A stretch of 64,000 nucleotides of DNA from Antrodiella citrinella (Eukaryota > Basidiomycota > Agaricomycetes > Polyporales > Steccherinaceae), in assembly GCA_004802725.1 (NCBI GenBank), contig SGPM01000089.1, forward strand, positions 1 through 64,000, in the 5' to 3' direction. The translations under genes were made by a program, and so were the position numbers. Below are positions 44,713 through 57,446 of this stretch, piece by piece. The stretch's first letter is position 1. Each line of letters opens with the position of its first letter. The notes below the pieces were generated by a model. That model did not search any database. It was not told the DNA's origin and saw only the letters and a list, made by a program, of their open reading frames with translations.

Positions 44713-46327
44713 GGCGAGAGGACTGTGTGATGTAGCGAGCGGATGGTCAACGCATTCACCGGGGGGATGTGATGGGAGGAAGGACTGTTCTGGGGGTCTG
44801 AGATGGTCAAGTGGGAGGAAAAGGCGAGGACGGCCTTTGCAGGCGCTGGGCTCGTGAGCCCGTGAGATGGCGGGTTTCAACTCGGACTTAGGCGATCAGT
44901 AAACCTTCTATTGGAGTAACAACACATTTGTATGCCTATAGAACGCTTTTTATTACTTGCCATTGATGTCATTCACGGGCGGTTCTCCTTCGACGACGAC
45001 CAGGGGGTCTCCGCGTCATTTCTCTTGCTACCCCCATGACCACGACGCCTCATTATCCGTTTTCCTGCTCTCACATCCCTTGGTAGTCCACCTACGAAAA
45101 CATGGGTTCACCGCTGCTGTGTCGCAAACAACCCCTAGCGGTACGGTTATTGCGACTAAGTTTGTTTACTCCCGCATGCAGTTCAACAAAGCTGTTGCAA
45201 ATGCCTCCGTCATGGTGCGACTATGGCCCCGAATTATTTCGAACCGAGACTGCCCTCTCTACATAGAAGTAGTGCTGAACATTACTCGGTCGCAGAGTCA
45301 GCGCGGCGTGCAGGGCCAACATATGGCACTTGGTACTCATTAATGAGTCGCACATCCTGTTGAGCTGTTGTTTTTTTGAGAGGTGAGTCGCACCTTATAC
45401 TTGCGGTTTTCGGCTTCTTACCGTGTTCCCTCTACGCAGCTACATTGTGTTGTGCTGATGTCAAGCTGGTGTACCTCTCATGGGGCGGCGTCCACATTAC
45501 ACATGCCCCGAGTCAATCTGACATCCGAGTATACACAGCTAGTACTAGTTACTTCTCAGCGATCTTATCCGATGCTCGCTCGTCGACGATAACACGCATT
45601 GTGCATGTCCCTGGACTACTACGAGAGAAGTGGAGGCCTATATTGGAGCATTTCTCACGAACGATTGGCAGAGCGACGAAGATGGATGTCCGTCTGTGAT
45701 GATGCAGTCTTTGCAGTGGTTGGTTGGAGTTGTACGGTGGATTCCGGTGTGAATGATACTCCTAGGATCCCCCGTGTGATCGGGAACGCGTCCACCCGCT
45801 GCCCAGTGTAGCTAGTGCTCCAGTGCTGCTCTCGTCCAGTTCGGCGCAGGTAGCAACGGTGTTTGTATGAAATGATACGTACGCTCGAATATTTGTTCTA
45901 GCAGATGATAGCTGCAGTCGATATCCAATCGATATCTGCCCAATTGTGTTTGACGCTGCGTGCCGCCTGTGACTGCAAGGACCTCTCATCTCATCATCAC
46001 CCTCTTTTACTTATTGACACACTTTCCCTCTCCTTTCCTCTCTTCTCCTCCTCGCCATCGTCCTCGTCGACGCTCAGCTATCGCCATATCGAGCCCGTTC
46101 AACACACCGTATATCCAAATTCATCTGTTGAGCTGCCTCGAGGCAATCACTGAGCTTCTCGGCAGCTTTCACAAACTCGTGGCCTGCACGCCTCACCAAT
46201 TTACAAGCGTTCTCTAATTTTTCCCCTTTACCTTTCAAGCCGCCCTTTCACACTTTTCGTCGCTGTGATTCCTCCCCGGGTCTGTCCTTAACTCGACCGT
46301 GTCGTAGCCACTTCCTTTCTATCTCGT
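44713..46327. other. Divergent intergenic region (chitin synthase / AGC kinase)
   Basis: This 1.6 kb lies between divergent starts and should hold both promoters. From about 45980 to 46320 the plus strand is pyrimidine-rich, suggesting the kinase 5' UTR. ORFs here (for example 44957-45343) show no domain sense. Confidence 0.5.
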
Positions 46328-49300
46328 ATGCTGAGCGTCCTCCGCACCACCTCTCCCCAGCAACAGTCGCCAACGCTCGCTGACTCAAAACCGAAACTCA
46401 AGTCTGTCCTCGGTTTTGGTCCCAATTCGACGACGCCAACGAAGAGCCTCCACCCGCGAGCCGTCCAGCGTACCTCGGCCCTCGTTGAGAACCAAGCCCA
46501 CCTCTCCCTTGCCAGACGCAGCATCGACACCATTACGGACTTACAGGTCAACAAGCGCAAGAAGAACAGGACCGAAAGGCCTTCCACCCCAGAGGTCCTG
46601 TCCTTCGAGCACGACGCTGTCACCGTTTCGAAGCCTGCTCCTGGCGCTGACACGATGAAGAACGGCTCACCCGCGCAGTCCATGCCTCGCAGGATGCCGT
46701 TTAGAGTTGACGGTCAGGACGGGCCTTGGGCTATCAGCGTTGCTGAAACGCCTCATGATGCGAGCTCTTACAGTCTCTACGTTAAGAGTGAGTCTCCATT
46801 TCTCATTTTAGATTCGATTCGGGGAACTACGCCTGCATGTTTCTACTGTATTTAGGTGGACTCTTGATCCGCCCACTCGATCACTTTTACCTATATGAAC
46901 CGAGCAGTTCTGACGACACCGTCTTACAGCTCCTACCCATAATCTTACGCTCACTCGCACTGCTTCGGAAATCGTCGAGATGGATGCCAAGCTCCGCGAC
47001 TCTTACCCTAGCGTCAAGATCCCAACCCTCCCTATCGACGCCTCAGCGCTCCCGCCGCCACCGCCCAAGCGGAAATCGGCGTTTCTCAATACCCTCTCGC
47101 GCCTAGCATCTCCATCGGGTAGTAAGTCGTCTGGCACACGACACGTCTCACATCCTCGCCCATCCTCTTCTCAAGGCCAGCTCTCATTTACGGCATCACT
47201 TCAGTCTAGTGCGGCGTCGTCCTCAACGCAAACTCCCATCGCATCTCCTGCTCACGAGATGAACGACCCGTTTACGTCATTAGCTCAGGATGCCGCCACT
47301 CCATTACCCACGAATGCCACCGTCACCGCTCTCGCCGCCTACCTCACGTCTCTAGCAAACGAATTAACCATCCGCCCGTCACGTACCTGGAAACGATTCG
47401 TCCGGGTGCGAACCGACGACCTGCAGAGTGTGCGTGTCGAGCGCGCAATCAAACGCGTGAGATCGGACTTGGCAGCTCACGCGGGTCCTAGTACTGGCCG
47501 GTCAGTGGGTCAAGTTCTTGATGAAGATGCCAGGGAGAGTATGGAAGAGTCTGCAAATGGTCAGGTAGACGACGGGGCCAGCACTGTCGAGGCCGGAGCC
47601 GACAGGACCGTTGAAGGACCGCGTGTCAACGGAGTCGGTCATGGTACCGCAGGTGCCGAAGATGCAGACCGAGCTGCAACGCCTCAGGATCCCAAGCGTA
47701 TCTCTTCGGCAGCTGCATCTCCCTCGCAGTCCAAGCGCAGCTCACTCATAGGTTCACTCGCACTCTCAACCCCTGCCACGAGCCACGGGGACTTGAATGA
47801 GCCTGTCACCCCTCTAGTCACAGATTCTTCGCACCCTTCTTCTCGTATTCCCCGGTCGCAGTCCGCGGAGCCCAGTTCCCGTTCGTCGCGAATTATCTAC
47901 TCCCCTAGCGTCCTTCGTGATGGTGCGTCGTCACAAACATCCGTTACTGGCGACGATTCGTCAATATCCACGACTGGCGGCCGCTCTGCACGGAAGAAGC
48001 GCTCCAAGTCTGTTGACCCCAAGAAGTCGCAACGGAAAGTGGTCATCGATGACTTTGAAATGATGCGCGTTCTTGGCAAAGGTTGTGCCGGCAAGGTCCT
48101 CCTGGTCAAACATAAGCCGACCGCAGACGTCTTCGCCCTCAAGGCCATCACGAAGCGGCACGTGCTTGCGCACCAGGAACTGCAACACACTCTAACAGAG
48201 CAGGCGGTTCTGAAGCGCATGGCCGCGGAAGGTACGGATCCCTTCGTGGTCAAGCTTTGGTTCAGTTTCCATGACAAGGAGAACCTATTCCTCGTGATGG
48301 TGAGTAGGTTCCACCCGCTACTTGAAATGTCACTGACGTATCTGTATCTGTCCTCAGGACTTCCACCCCGGCGGTGATCTCGCTACCCAACTTGCCCGAT
48401 GGGGCCGATTAGGACGAGATCGTGCTAGGTTCTACGCGGCGGAAATCGTTGAAGGTGTAGAAGGGCTACACGCAGCCGGGGTCATCTACCGTGATCTCAA
48501 ACCCGAGAACATCCTCATTGGTGCTGACGGCCATATCGTGCTCACCGATTTCGGGCTGTCCAAGGAGTTCCCTAGGCGGACGGTTGCTATCACCGCTCCT
48601 CCTACTCCTTCTGGTGGTCTTGGTGGATATAGCGCCGACTACATGAATGGCTCTACCGGCTCGCCATCCCCGGTTGCGTCCCCGCCATGGATGAAAAGTG
48701 ACAAAGTCGATAAGGACGTCGCGTTCAGCAGTCTCAACGACACGACAAGTACATTCTGTGGTACGGCCGAGTACCTGGCGCCTGAAGTCATTCAAGGCCT
48801 GCCGTACAGTTACGAGGTTGATTGGTGGAGCTTCGGTACTATGCTGTACGAAATGCTCACTGGTATCGTAAGTAGCAATCTCGCACCCTTGCGTTTTTTC
48901 CCTCAGATTTATTGTTTCACAGACTCCTTTCTGGGCCAACAACCACTCGGACATGTATTTCCGTGTCCTTCAAGACGAGCTCCAATTCCCCGAAGACAGA
49001 ACAATGGACCAGGATACGAAGAGTCTCATTCGCGGAGTGAGTTTTAGGTAGTTTCGAACTCAGCGTTTTTGGTCTGACATAGTTTTCAGCTTCTTCAACG
49101 CAATCCTGCGCTCCGAATGAAAGAACCTCGCATTAAGAAGCATCCTTATTTCTCCATGATGTAAGTCGTGTACGTTGTGGGAGCAGCGGCAGTGATTGAC
49201 ATTCATCCTTCCTTCTGCAGAGACTGGTCTCATGTGTATTACAAACGCTACATACGTGAGTCCACATCAATGTTCTTCTCATGACATACATTCTGAAATC

Positions 49301-50791
49301 TATCCAGCCCCATACATTCCTCCCATCGATCCATCCAATGCAAGTGATACCCAGAACTTCGACGATACCTTCCTTGATATGGAACCCGTGATCAAAGACG
49401 ATCAGGAGGACAACGACCAAACCGATACTGACCAGGATCGTCAGACAGACACTGACCGCACCGACGGTGAGGACTCTGTTGCGACGCCTTCGCAGTCACG
49501 CAGTCCGTCCGTCCACCCGGACGACGAAGTGGATGTGTTCGATGGATATTCGTTCAAGGGCCGACACTCAGTCATCTTGGATAATGAGGAGGAGGATGAC
49601 GACGAGGATGATGAGTCTGGTCCTGGTGAGGACGAAGACTCGTCTGTTGCGGACGCGAGCTTGGACAACCTCCTGCCTTCCCTTCCTTCGGAAGACCGTA
49701 TCTCCACGTCTGGAGATATGGACACCGTTGAAGAGCTTCCTGAGCCCAAGACACCCGAAGCACGCCCTGCTGTGCTACCAGAGGAGCCTGCTGTCGTCGT
49801 ACCCGAGGTTATCGAGGTCGAAGTCAAGCAGCCCGGAGTCAAGAAGGTCGAGGAGGTCAAAGAGGTCGTACGGTCCGAAGTCAAGGAGGCAGAGCCGCAA
49901 CCACTTACTGTGGACACGACTGTTCCCGCCACCATCGAGGCTCCCACCCCTGCTACCAATGTCTCATCTCCATCTCCTGCTGTCACGGAGGTCACACCCT
50001 CTGCAGAAGAGAGACCACCTCGTCCTCCCCCGAAGACGCGCAGTCGCAGAGAGAAATCAGGTATCCCCGCTCTGGATCGTGCTATGGCCGAATTACGCGA
50101 CGAGGACGGTGCGGCTACCGAGCGCGAAGACGAAGACGAATGGGATATCGTCGAGACGAATGTCAACGAGGAGCGCAATGGTGCCAAGGGTACTAGCTTG
50201 TTTGCTCGCGGCGTCGTGGATAGATATCGCCTTGCCGTGTTCCGCAAGACGACACCCAGACGATCGGGAGGAGGACGCAATTTCTCCGGTGTGTCAATGG
50301 AGTCAGAAGTACCCGGATCAGAGGTCTCAGATTCGCCTACGCCTTCAGAGAAGCAGCGTCGTGGTCGCACTCCTCTTACCTTCCGGCGGCATCCCAAGCA
50401 GTTCCTGCGCGCGAAGTCGCCCCCGTCTCATTCCAAGAAGGACACACCATCTACGCGCTCGAAGGACTCCAAATCACTATCTCACTCGGCGTCCGCCACC
50501 CTATCGGCATCCACTTCATCCAGCGCCGGCCTGCTGACACCATCTCCATCCCTCGGTGGATCTATGCCGGTGACTCCTTCACTCAAGTCAAAGGAGTCGG
50601 CAATGTCCGTTGGTTCGCCGAGCGAATCGTCAGACCAGTCTACGAATGGCGATCCAAAGAACTTGGGCGGTGACACTGTCAAGGGAGCATCCGCCGTATC
50701 TCCCGATGAAGAGAAGCAAAAGAGCAAAGGTCTGAAGAAGTACAAGGAAGGAGCCGAGAAGGTTCTGTCTATCTTCCAATCGCCCCGATGA
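46328..50791 (+). CDS. PX-domain AGC (Akt/S6K-like) serine/threonine kinase
   Basis: About 1,350 residues in eight or so exons. The N-terminal part reads like a PX domain interrupted by a Ser/Pro-rich insert: YSLYVK-TPTHNLTLTRTASEIVEM, KLRDSYPSVKIPTLP, then LAAYLTSLANELTIRPSRTWKRF. The kinase has GKGCAGKVLLVK, VFALKAI, the AGC-type catalytic loop IYRDLKPENIL, DFGLS, an insert of about 60 residues, then the activation segment TSTFCGTAEYLAPE and VDWWSFGTMLYEML. After the lobe, NFDDTFLDMEP resembles the AGC C-tail. The last 500 residues are acidic and Ser/Pro-rich with a Pro patch (PPRPPPKTRSRREKSG). PX suggests phosphoinositide-guided membrane recruitment, and the T-loop suggests activation by a PDK1-like kinase. 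The long low-complexity tail gives large antisense ORFs that I reject. Confidence 0.9.
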
Positions 50792-51568
50792 TACTGTCTC
50801 GTCCTGCAGGCTAGGACGTGCCCCCCTCTCCGATCCCCAGTCCACATTCTGCTATTTACAGCTATCGTTGCGCATTCAACCGCTTGACTTTTCGCCGATA
50901 TATCTTTCGTATGCAATCTCATCTATAGCTATAATTGACTCCCCACGGTCCTCACTCTCCTTCACCCGACTACCCCCATCCTCATCGACAACTCCTCAAC
51001 ATGGCTAGAAACAGGACTCTTATCATCGTGTTAAAGTTACCCCAATCCAAATACTCACTCTCGTTACGTTGCTTTTCCTCCGGAATTATTTGCCCTCTTT
51101 TCTTCCTTCTTGTGGTTCTTCTCTCATCGTTGCCCTCCTTCCCCGTCTCTCTCTCCCAATGTTTTATCTAGTAGTCGCATCCAAAGTAGCAAATCGTCAC
51201 TCACATCCATACCTCGCTCACTTTTAATTTGTTCTTTTCTCCGATGAATCATGTGCATGTGCCACGCGTCTACACGTTGTGTTCCGAAGTGAAATCCGCA
51301 AGTTGGTACCGGTTTAGATAATGTGAAATGACTTTCTGTTCGGTATATTCCAATAACGCGAGCGGAGGATCATACAAGCATCGTACACCAGGACGCCGAG
51401 ACCGATTGACAAAAATGACAATAAAACCATTAGACGGGATGGGTTTGTGCACTACGCAAGAATAAAGTGGGTGTAACTAAACGAGAGTGGAAGCGAGTTG
51501 AGCTACGTCAAAGAAACAATAAGTGGTACGCAATAAAGAGGAAGAGAAAAAATGACACCATTCGGTAA
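50792..51568. other. Convergent 3' intergenic region, no gene seen
   Basis: There is 777 bp between the kinase stop and the stop of the sterol-transfer gene. Pyrimidine-rich and A/T-rich runs are visible, with no recognisable coding sequence. Confidence 0.5.
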
Positions 51569-54500
51569 TTACTCCAGAGATTCCATATCTGCCAAGTCCT
51601 TGATACTCTCCCTCAACGTCTTCACCCTCGCGTCTATTGCATCCAGCGCATCGTTCAGTCCTCCCACTTGATCCTTCCAGTCCGCTGCGGTCGTAGGTGT
51701 GGCCTGCGTGGCAGACATTGTGGCCGAGCCAAGAGCCACTCTACTCGCCGCCAATTCGTCCCACAACCCGCTGACGACACCCTGCACCCACTTCTCCCTC
51801 TCCAAGCTGCGCTTCTGCTCCTGTCTCCTCCCTACGTCCTCCCTCTTCCCCATCATTGTCAGCGTCCAGATATTGCTGATCATCAACACGACGATGACGG
51901 TGTACAAGATTGACGTCGACGAGGACTGGTCCCACGCATCCGCGAGAAGCTCGAACGCGCCGTCCGCCGACCGCTTCGCGACGTCGAACGCACCTTCGAA
52001 CGTGTCGTACGCCCACTGTATCCCCCGCTGGTTCCTCTGCTTCTCCCGTGCGACGCGCGCCGCCTCGCCGGTGAGAGTCTGCGACTCCTGCGTCGGGGTC
52101 CGGGGCACCGCCTCCGCGGCCGCCTGCACCTCGGCTTCTTCTTCGACTTCAGCGACGTCGACCCCCTCGGGGACGAACTCGGACTGGTGCTGGTGGATGT
52201 ACTCGCGCATGGCCTTGTCCAGGTCAGCCTGGTACCCCTTTTGACCGTCGATGCACGACTTCTCAATGATGCCTGTACATATGAGCGCATCAGCTACACG
52301 TCAATTGAGGCAGATAAAACAAGCGAGCGCACCCCTGATGAAACTCCGCCCAGTCCACTCCACCTGTGTAGTGACGATAACTCTCGTGGTGATGCTGCTC
52401 GCCCAAGTGATGCAGGTCTTGGTCTTGACGGAGAACACACCGCCACTGGGGACGTCAGGAGTCCGCGTCGTGGTTAGCATGGTCACGTAGTCGTCAAAGT
52501 CCGAATGCGCCAGCTCGTCCCGCAGCTCACACTTGGTCTGTCTTGGCCCAACCGGTCCAGATAGGGGCTTGATGTACGACATGTTTCGGGTGAGCAATGT
52601 TGCGTTGTCGGGCAGTGGCATCCAGTCCGAAATCTGGATGTCTGTAGAGATGTTGAGAGGCTGTTAGTCTACAGTCTCACGGATATCATGAAGGCAATGA
52701 GCGCACCGATCAATTTCTGGTTCACCCTCATGAAGTCCTTGATGAATCCACTGGTGAACATAAGATTGTAGATCTTCTCCGGCGTACCAGGGAAGATGCT
52801 CTCCGAAGCAACCTCGGAGTAGTGCGCGGGGATAGAACCTTTGGCGCATCCGCACTGGGTGACTTTGTTCACCGGGGCCTTCTTCGTTGCCTTCCCCGCC
52901 GCCTTGCTATTCCCGTTCACCGCAGCAGGTATAGTACTAAGCGTGCCGCTCACTACAGAGGCCATCGAGGGACTCAATTGCGACGCGCCGAGAGACGATA
53001 AGGATTCGTCTTCCGGCCTGGCGAGACGCCAGACATTATACATGACGTCGAATGTTGTGTCTCGGGACAGAAACGAAGTGAACGTGTATTTTGCAGTTCT
53101 GGTGGTGAGTGAAATGGCGTTAGGGATAACGAAGGCTGTCATGCGTTTGTCGAGGGTGATAACATCGTACATAGGAATTACCAACTACGAAGTATGTATA
53201 CTGTTAGTATATGCAGCTAAGGATGGAGGAACGGCCGAACTCACGTCAGTAATCCAGCCGAAGATATTGGCGTGGAAGCAGACATGGTTCTCAGAAATGT
53301 AGAGACGTCCTTGGATGAGAATTTCGCGCTGCAGCGCGCACCCATAATCTATGCGCAGCGAAACACAACGCGGTCAGTTGTTACGTCTTCCCGACATCAG
53401 TCAGCAAAGCACGCACCTTCAATCAAATAATCGCCCTCCGGAATCCCACTGAACATCTTGTGGAACTCCTGGTTTCGCATGTTACTCGCAACGGCAAACC
53501 CAGTCACCGGAATATCATCCGCGTCCAAATCCAAATCATCCAAGTCCTCATCCTCGCTGGATTCGCCGCTCGACCCAGAGCCGACCATGCCCGAATGGAA
53601 AGAGTCTCTGTCCGACAGCTCGCTGGGAGCGTACCCGCTCACCGACGTACGGCGAGACCGGTTACCACGAGAGGGAGGCGTCTTCGGATGGTTGTCTATA
53701 GACGGCCGACGCCGATGGTGAGACGACGAACGAATGGAAGCCGTGACAGAACCAGAGCGCTTGTGCCGACCTTGAGTGGCAGAAGATCCCGACTCTGTAG
53801 GAGAAATCGTAGGGACAGTCATAGTTGGGTTGATCATGGCCATAGAAGACATGGCGATCGCGCCTGCCAAACCTGACGGTTTCCTCTTGGGTGATCTGCT
53901 GGAGCCAGGCGAGGAAGGCGTGTTTGGTGACATCACCGACGGAGTGGATTCCTTGGAGGAACGACGCCATGGTCTACGTTTCTTTGCAGTACCGCCCACC
54001 GAATAGACAGACGCAGTGTCGGAAGAGTCAGGAAGACCAAGCAGGGACGAACTGGGAAAGACATTCGGCATCGTAGCGCTGGCGCTGAGCGATGGCGGCT
54101 TCGGCGGCATGAAATCTATCAAGCTCTGCGGGCTCGTGATATGGGTGGGAGACTCGACCATGCGCTCAGGATGCGGTGGGTCGATCCTGACTGGAGGTGT
54201 GTCGGGAGGTGAAGTAGCAGAGCGCTCATGACGGGACGGGACAGGTAAAGACGGGACAGACGGGGCAGTTTCCAAGCCCAGCTTGGCGGCGAGCCTACTC
54301 CTACTCGACTTCTTGGAAAGAGTGTTGGGTGACGATGGTGTCGAGTTGGACGACGGCGAACCATTGGAGACTACGGTGTGCGAACGAGATTGACGAGATG
54401 AAGGCTTCTCCGAAGGAGACTTGCTTCCATTGCCATTGCTCAAGGCTTCCCTGAGGTCTCCGGTGGAGCTGGAATGTGAGAGAGGACGAATGGTGGACTG

Positions 54501-54950
54501 ACGGTCTGTCATGTTGGGTCGACCAGGTGTGGGTGTAGAAGGATCTTCGTCTTCGTCGTTAAGAGTCGGACTGGACTTCGGCTGATGTCCAAGCGAAAGC
54601 GAGTGCGTTCGCCTCACAGAATTTACCTCAGAGTCGCCCTGAGGCACGTCTGTAGCCGGGGCCCCGTTACGCGCCGGTATGTGCGATTGGTTGCTGAGAG
54701 TGAGTTCACTAGGAATGGGAGAAGGGGGTATCACAGTGACGTTGGGGTTTATGGAGGATGTGTCAGAGTTGTGGTCGTCGTGCAAGGATTTGTGGGTAGG
54801 AGTCGTGACGGGGTGGGCAATTGTAGGCACAGTGATGTTGATGGAGGGGTTTCTGCTGGAAGGGGTCGTAGAGATGGAGGATGCGCGTGAGCGTTCACGT
54901 TCATGGCGGTCGTTACTTTTCACAAATTTTGAGAGGAAATTGGGTGCCAT
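51569..54950 (-). CDS. GRAM and VASt domain sterol-transfer protein (Lam/Ysp2-like)
   Basis: Five exons give about 1,040 residues. The first 480 residues are Ser/Pro/Thr-rich with an acidic patch (GESSEDEDLDDLDLDADD). A GRAM domain follows (NQEFHKMFSGIPEGDYLIE-DYGCAL, LYISENHVCFHANIFGWITD, IPMYDVITLDKR). The VASt/StART-like domain runs from SESIFPGTPEKIYNLMFTSG through SDWMPL, RNMSYIKPLSGPVGPRQT and TRVIVTTQVEWTG. One membrane segment (ILYTVIVVLMISNIWTLTMM) sits before a short coiled-coil-like tail. This is the arrangement of Lam/Ltc proteins, ER-anchored sterol transporters at membrane contact sites. Four introns join in frame. The disordered N-terminus creates long false ORFs on the plus strand. 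Confidence 0.92.
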
Positions 54951-56098
54951 TTTATGTCTTGTCGTAAAGTATGGTGTCGTGAGAGGGACGTCTTGATGCG
55001 ACGATCGCCAAGTCTGGTGTCGGGGGTGTCAATCACAACACTATTGGAACAGGAGCTGTGTATACGATTTCGAGGTGAACACCCAGGTACCATTGTCTCA
55101 AGGAATGAACATACGCAACAGTCTAATAATCGAGTACAAGTTGAGGTCGGTTGCAATAATTCAATTCCGCGGTCGCCCCACTTTCCAACTTCCGTTTAAT
55201 ACACTATCCGACGTGCAGCTATTGAGCTGAGGGAGTTCAAACAATGGATTGTGGCGAGAATACGAGGGGAAGTGAAGGGGAATGTGAATTGTGGGGAATG
55301 GGAGGGTCGTGGTGGGGATTGGCAACGAGGACAACCAACGCCGAAAGCGCAACGTATCTCGTACGGCACGATTCACCTGATGACGCGCGTCTCTGTGCTC
55401 ATCGTCTAAAGCCTCTTTGACACTGTCCCCCACCGTCTTTCACGACCGCGCGCCGCTCTACCGACTCGTTATCGAGAAGGTCGACAATTATGAATGTATT
55501 CCATTTCATTAGAGATCGTAGCCTCGTTGCAAGAAGCTCCTTGATCGACACGGCAAATTATGCTTGATTGCTATTTGGAGATGTCTGTTGCCTGCAGGTA
55601 CGAAACAGCAACGAAACTACGCTGGACAACAAGGACGACATCATGATGAGTACATACACATCCTGACCCTGTAAGGAACAGCCCAGGTGTCGAGGTCATC
55701 CTCTCTCCGATGACTCAGCAACGGCCCACCGTAACGTTGGACCGACGTTTGTGTCGATCGTCGTGCTCGTAATCCCGTGGGCCCGTAGTTGCAGAATGAA
55801 GATGATTGTCGCGGTAGACGAAAGGAAAAGAGAGAGACAGAATTGTCAATTGAATGACAACTTCGGCCTCTCGCCAGCTCTCGCCTGGCGTGTTTGTCAG
55901 AATTGTCACGTGAAACCTTATTGCGATGAGATGATCCCATATTCGCCAGGACCTCCTCTATCCAGTCAACCACCACCAAGATCCTCGTATAAAATCCCGT
56001 TGAGCATTCCAGCAGAGGTCAGTACACCAACCGTCTTCCCCTCTCCGTCATACTCCTCCTCAACGCACCCTCCTCGCTTAGATTTTCAGAAACCCATA
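54951..56098. other. Divergent intergenic region (sterol-transfer gene / thioredoxin)
   Basis: This 1.15 kb lies between divergent starts. A CACGTG E-box is at 55907-55912 and a TATA box is at 55988-55994, both upstream of thioredoxin. A pyrimidine-rich run follows the TATA box. No gene is seen. Confidence 0.55.
55988..55994 (+). promoter_or_regulatory. TATA box of the thioredoxin gene
   Basis: TATAAAA lies 105 bp before the thioredoxin ATG, a spacing that leaves a 5' UTR of about 75 nt of pyrimidine-rich sequence. Confidence 0.55.
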
Positions 56099-56599
56099 AT
56101 GTCTGTTCTGCCCATCGAATCCTACGAGCAATTCACCAAGCTCGTACGTGTTCTGACCCGTTTATCTGCATGTCTGTATACTCAACGAACACGATTAATT
56201 ACAGATTAACGGTGACAAGCCCATCGTCATCGACTTCTGGGCAACCTGGTGTGGCCCTTGCCGAGTTATCTCCCCCGTCTTCGAGAAACTGGCTGCCAAT
56301 TTCCCCGATCTTGGCTTCTACAAGGTCGACGTCGACGCTCAGAGCCAGATTTCCGAGGAGGTTGGCATCCGTGCGGTACGTCTTTGTGGATCCCATCACA
56401 CCCACATACCCATCGTTTTTAACGCGCCTCCGCTCCACAGATGCCCACGTTCGCCGTTTTCAAGAACGGACAGAAGGTCAAGGACCTTGTTGGTGCCAAC
56501 CCCCAGGGCCTCCAGGTAAGAGCTAACATTGTCGTCAATCCCACGTCACCTCTGACACGCTGTACGCAGGCCCTCCTCCAGGAGTCCTCCGCGTTGTAG
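56099..56599 (+). CDS. Thioredoxin
   Basis: Four exons give about 106 residues, the standard cytosolic thioredoxin size. The active site is WCGPC in VIDFWATWCGPCRVI, with cis-Pro in MPTFAVFKNGQ and the conserved Asp in IVIDFW. There is no targeting peptide, so a cytosolic disulfide reductase fed by thioredoxin reductase is expected. Introns fall after FTKL, after GIRA and after GLQ, with the ATG at 56099 directly before SVLPIESYEQF. A TATA box and an E-box lie upstream. Confidence 0.96.
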
Positions 56600-56869
56600 A
56601 TGAAATCAACAGCAGCAGTTTTTTCGCCTGTGTATTGTTATAAAGTCATGATCAGTGTTCTTCAACCGACGAGATTGAGACAACGATAATGTAATTTTGT
56701 GTGTACGCAATGCGCCGAGTGTGTGAGATTGTGTGTGCGGTAGGTCTTATCCAGAAGATACGATCTTTCTCTGTACCTATGTATGTACGAGTGTGTCGTG
56801 CACACATCGTCAATGACCATGACCCTTCCATCCTCCCATAGACCTCTCCGACACAGGCCATCGAGCCTT

Positions 56870-57169
56870 TTACATGGGCGTTGCGGGCAGCTGCGTGAGC
56901 AGAATGCCATACCGCTTCTTGATAGTCACTCTCTGACGTGAAAACTTGTCATCAGGAGAGAATCGTGCTGCAGCCTATGTTTAGTAGGGGCACAGAGTAC
57001 GCAGGAGGACGGTGAATACCTGGGTGCGCAGAACGAGTGGTTTTTCCACCGTCTGTGATTTTCTACGGACATAGGTGAGCTTTGTAAACTGCGTTTTCAG
57101 AGAAAATTGACTCACTTTCAGGGTGTAAATTCTGCTGCCTTTCTCGTCCAATGTGTACATGAGATGCAT
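56870..57169 (-). CDS. NOP10: NOP10, H/ACA ribonucleoprotein subunit
   Basis: Three small exons give 64 residues, the usual NOP10 size: [18 protein letters not shown], then [14 protein letters not shown], then [19 protein letters not shown] and a tail ending [23 protein letters not shown] and the RITIKKR-like motif are diagnostic. NOP10 joins Cbf5, Gar1 and Nhp2 in the pseudouridylating H/ACA snoRNP and in telomerase-related particles. The introns are about 52 nt each with GT..AG borders and restore one frame. Because each exon is short, the gene is easily missed by ORF scanning. It is divergent from the Sec14-like gene. Confidence 0.95.
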
Positions 57170-57446
57170 CGCTATTCGTGAAAGAGTGGTAATACAAAGT
57201 GACCGTTGAATGGCTTGAGGTTGCACCTGCCGATGAGCAAAGGCAAACCGTTAACGCTCATGCACGTGACTATTCTTAATTACGTCAAACTGCTTACTCG
57301 TATTAGCGCTCCGTCCCCGTTCCGCTTGCTCCGAAACGCGTCTTGGCACTGGCAGCGGCTCAAATACGTCGAATCAAATTCCCGTGTTCAACCCCGCCCC
57401 ATCCAGCACCGCAGACGTCGCGTACTGACAACTCGTCTACACAACC
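57170..57446. promoter_or_regulatory. Bidirectional promoter region NOP10 / Sec14-like
   Basis: Only 277 bp separate the two divergent ATGs, so both promoters share this segment. I see no clear TATA box; a GCACGTGAC E-box-like site lies near 57260-57270. Confidence 0.5.

Noticed and set aside
49441..50397. 318-codon minus-strand ORF, Ser/Thr-rich
   Set aside because: It is the antisense shadow of the low-complexity acidic tail of the AGC kinase; the plus-strand frame has kinase context and splice continuity.
49467..50537. 356-codon plus-strand ORF overlapping the kinase tail
   Set aside because: Same repeats in a shifted frame; Arg/Ser/Pro-rich with no domain, and the true frame is fixed by the kinase exons.
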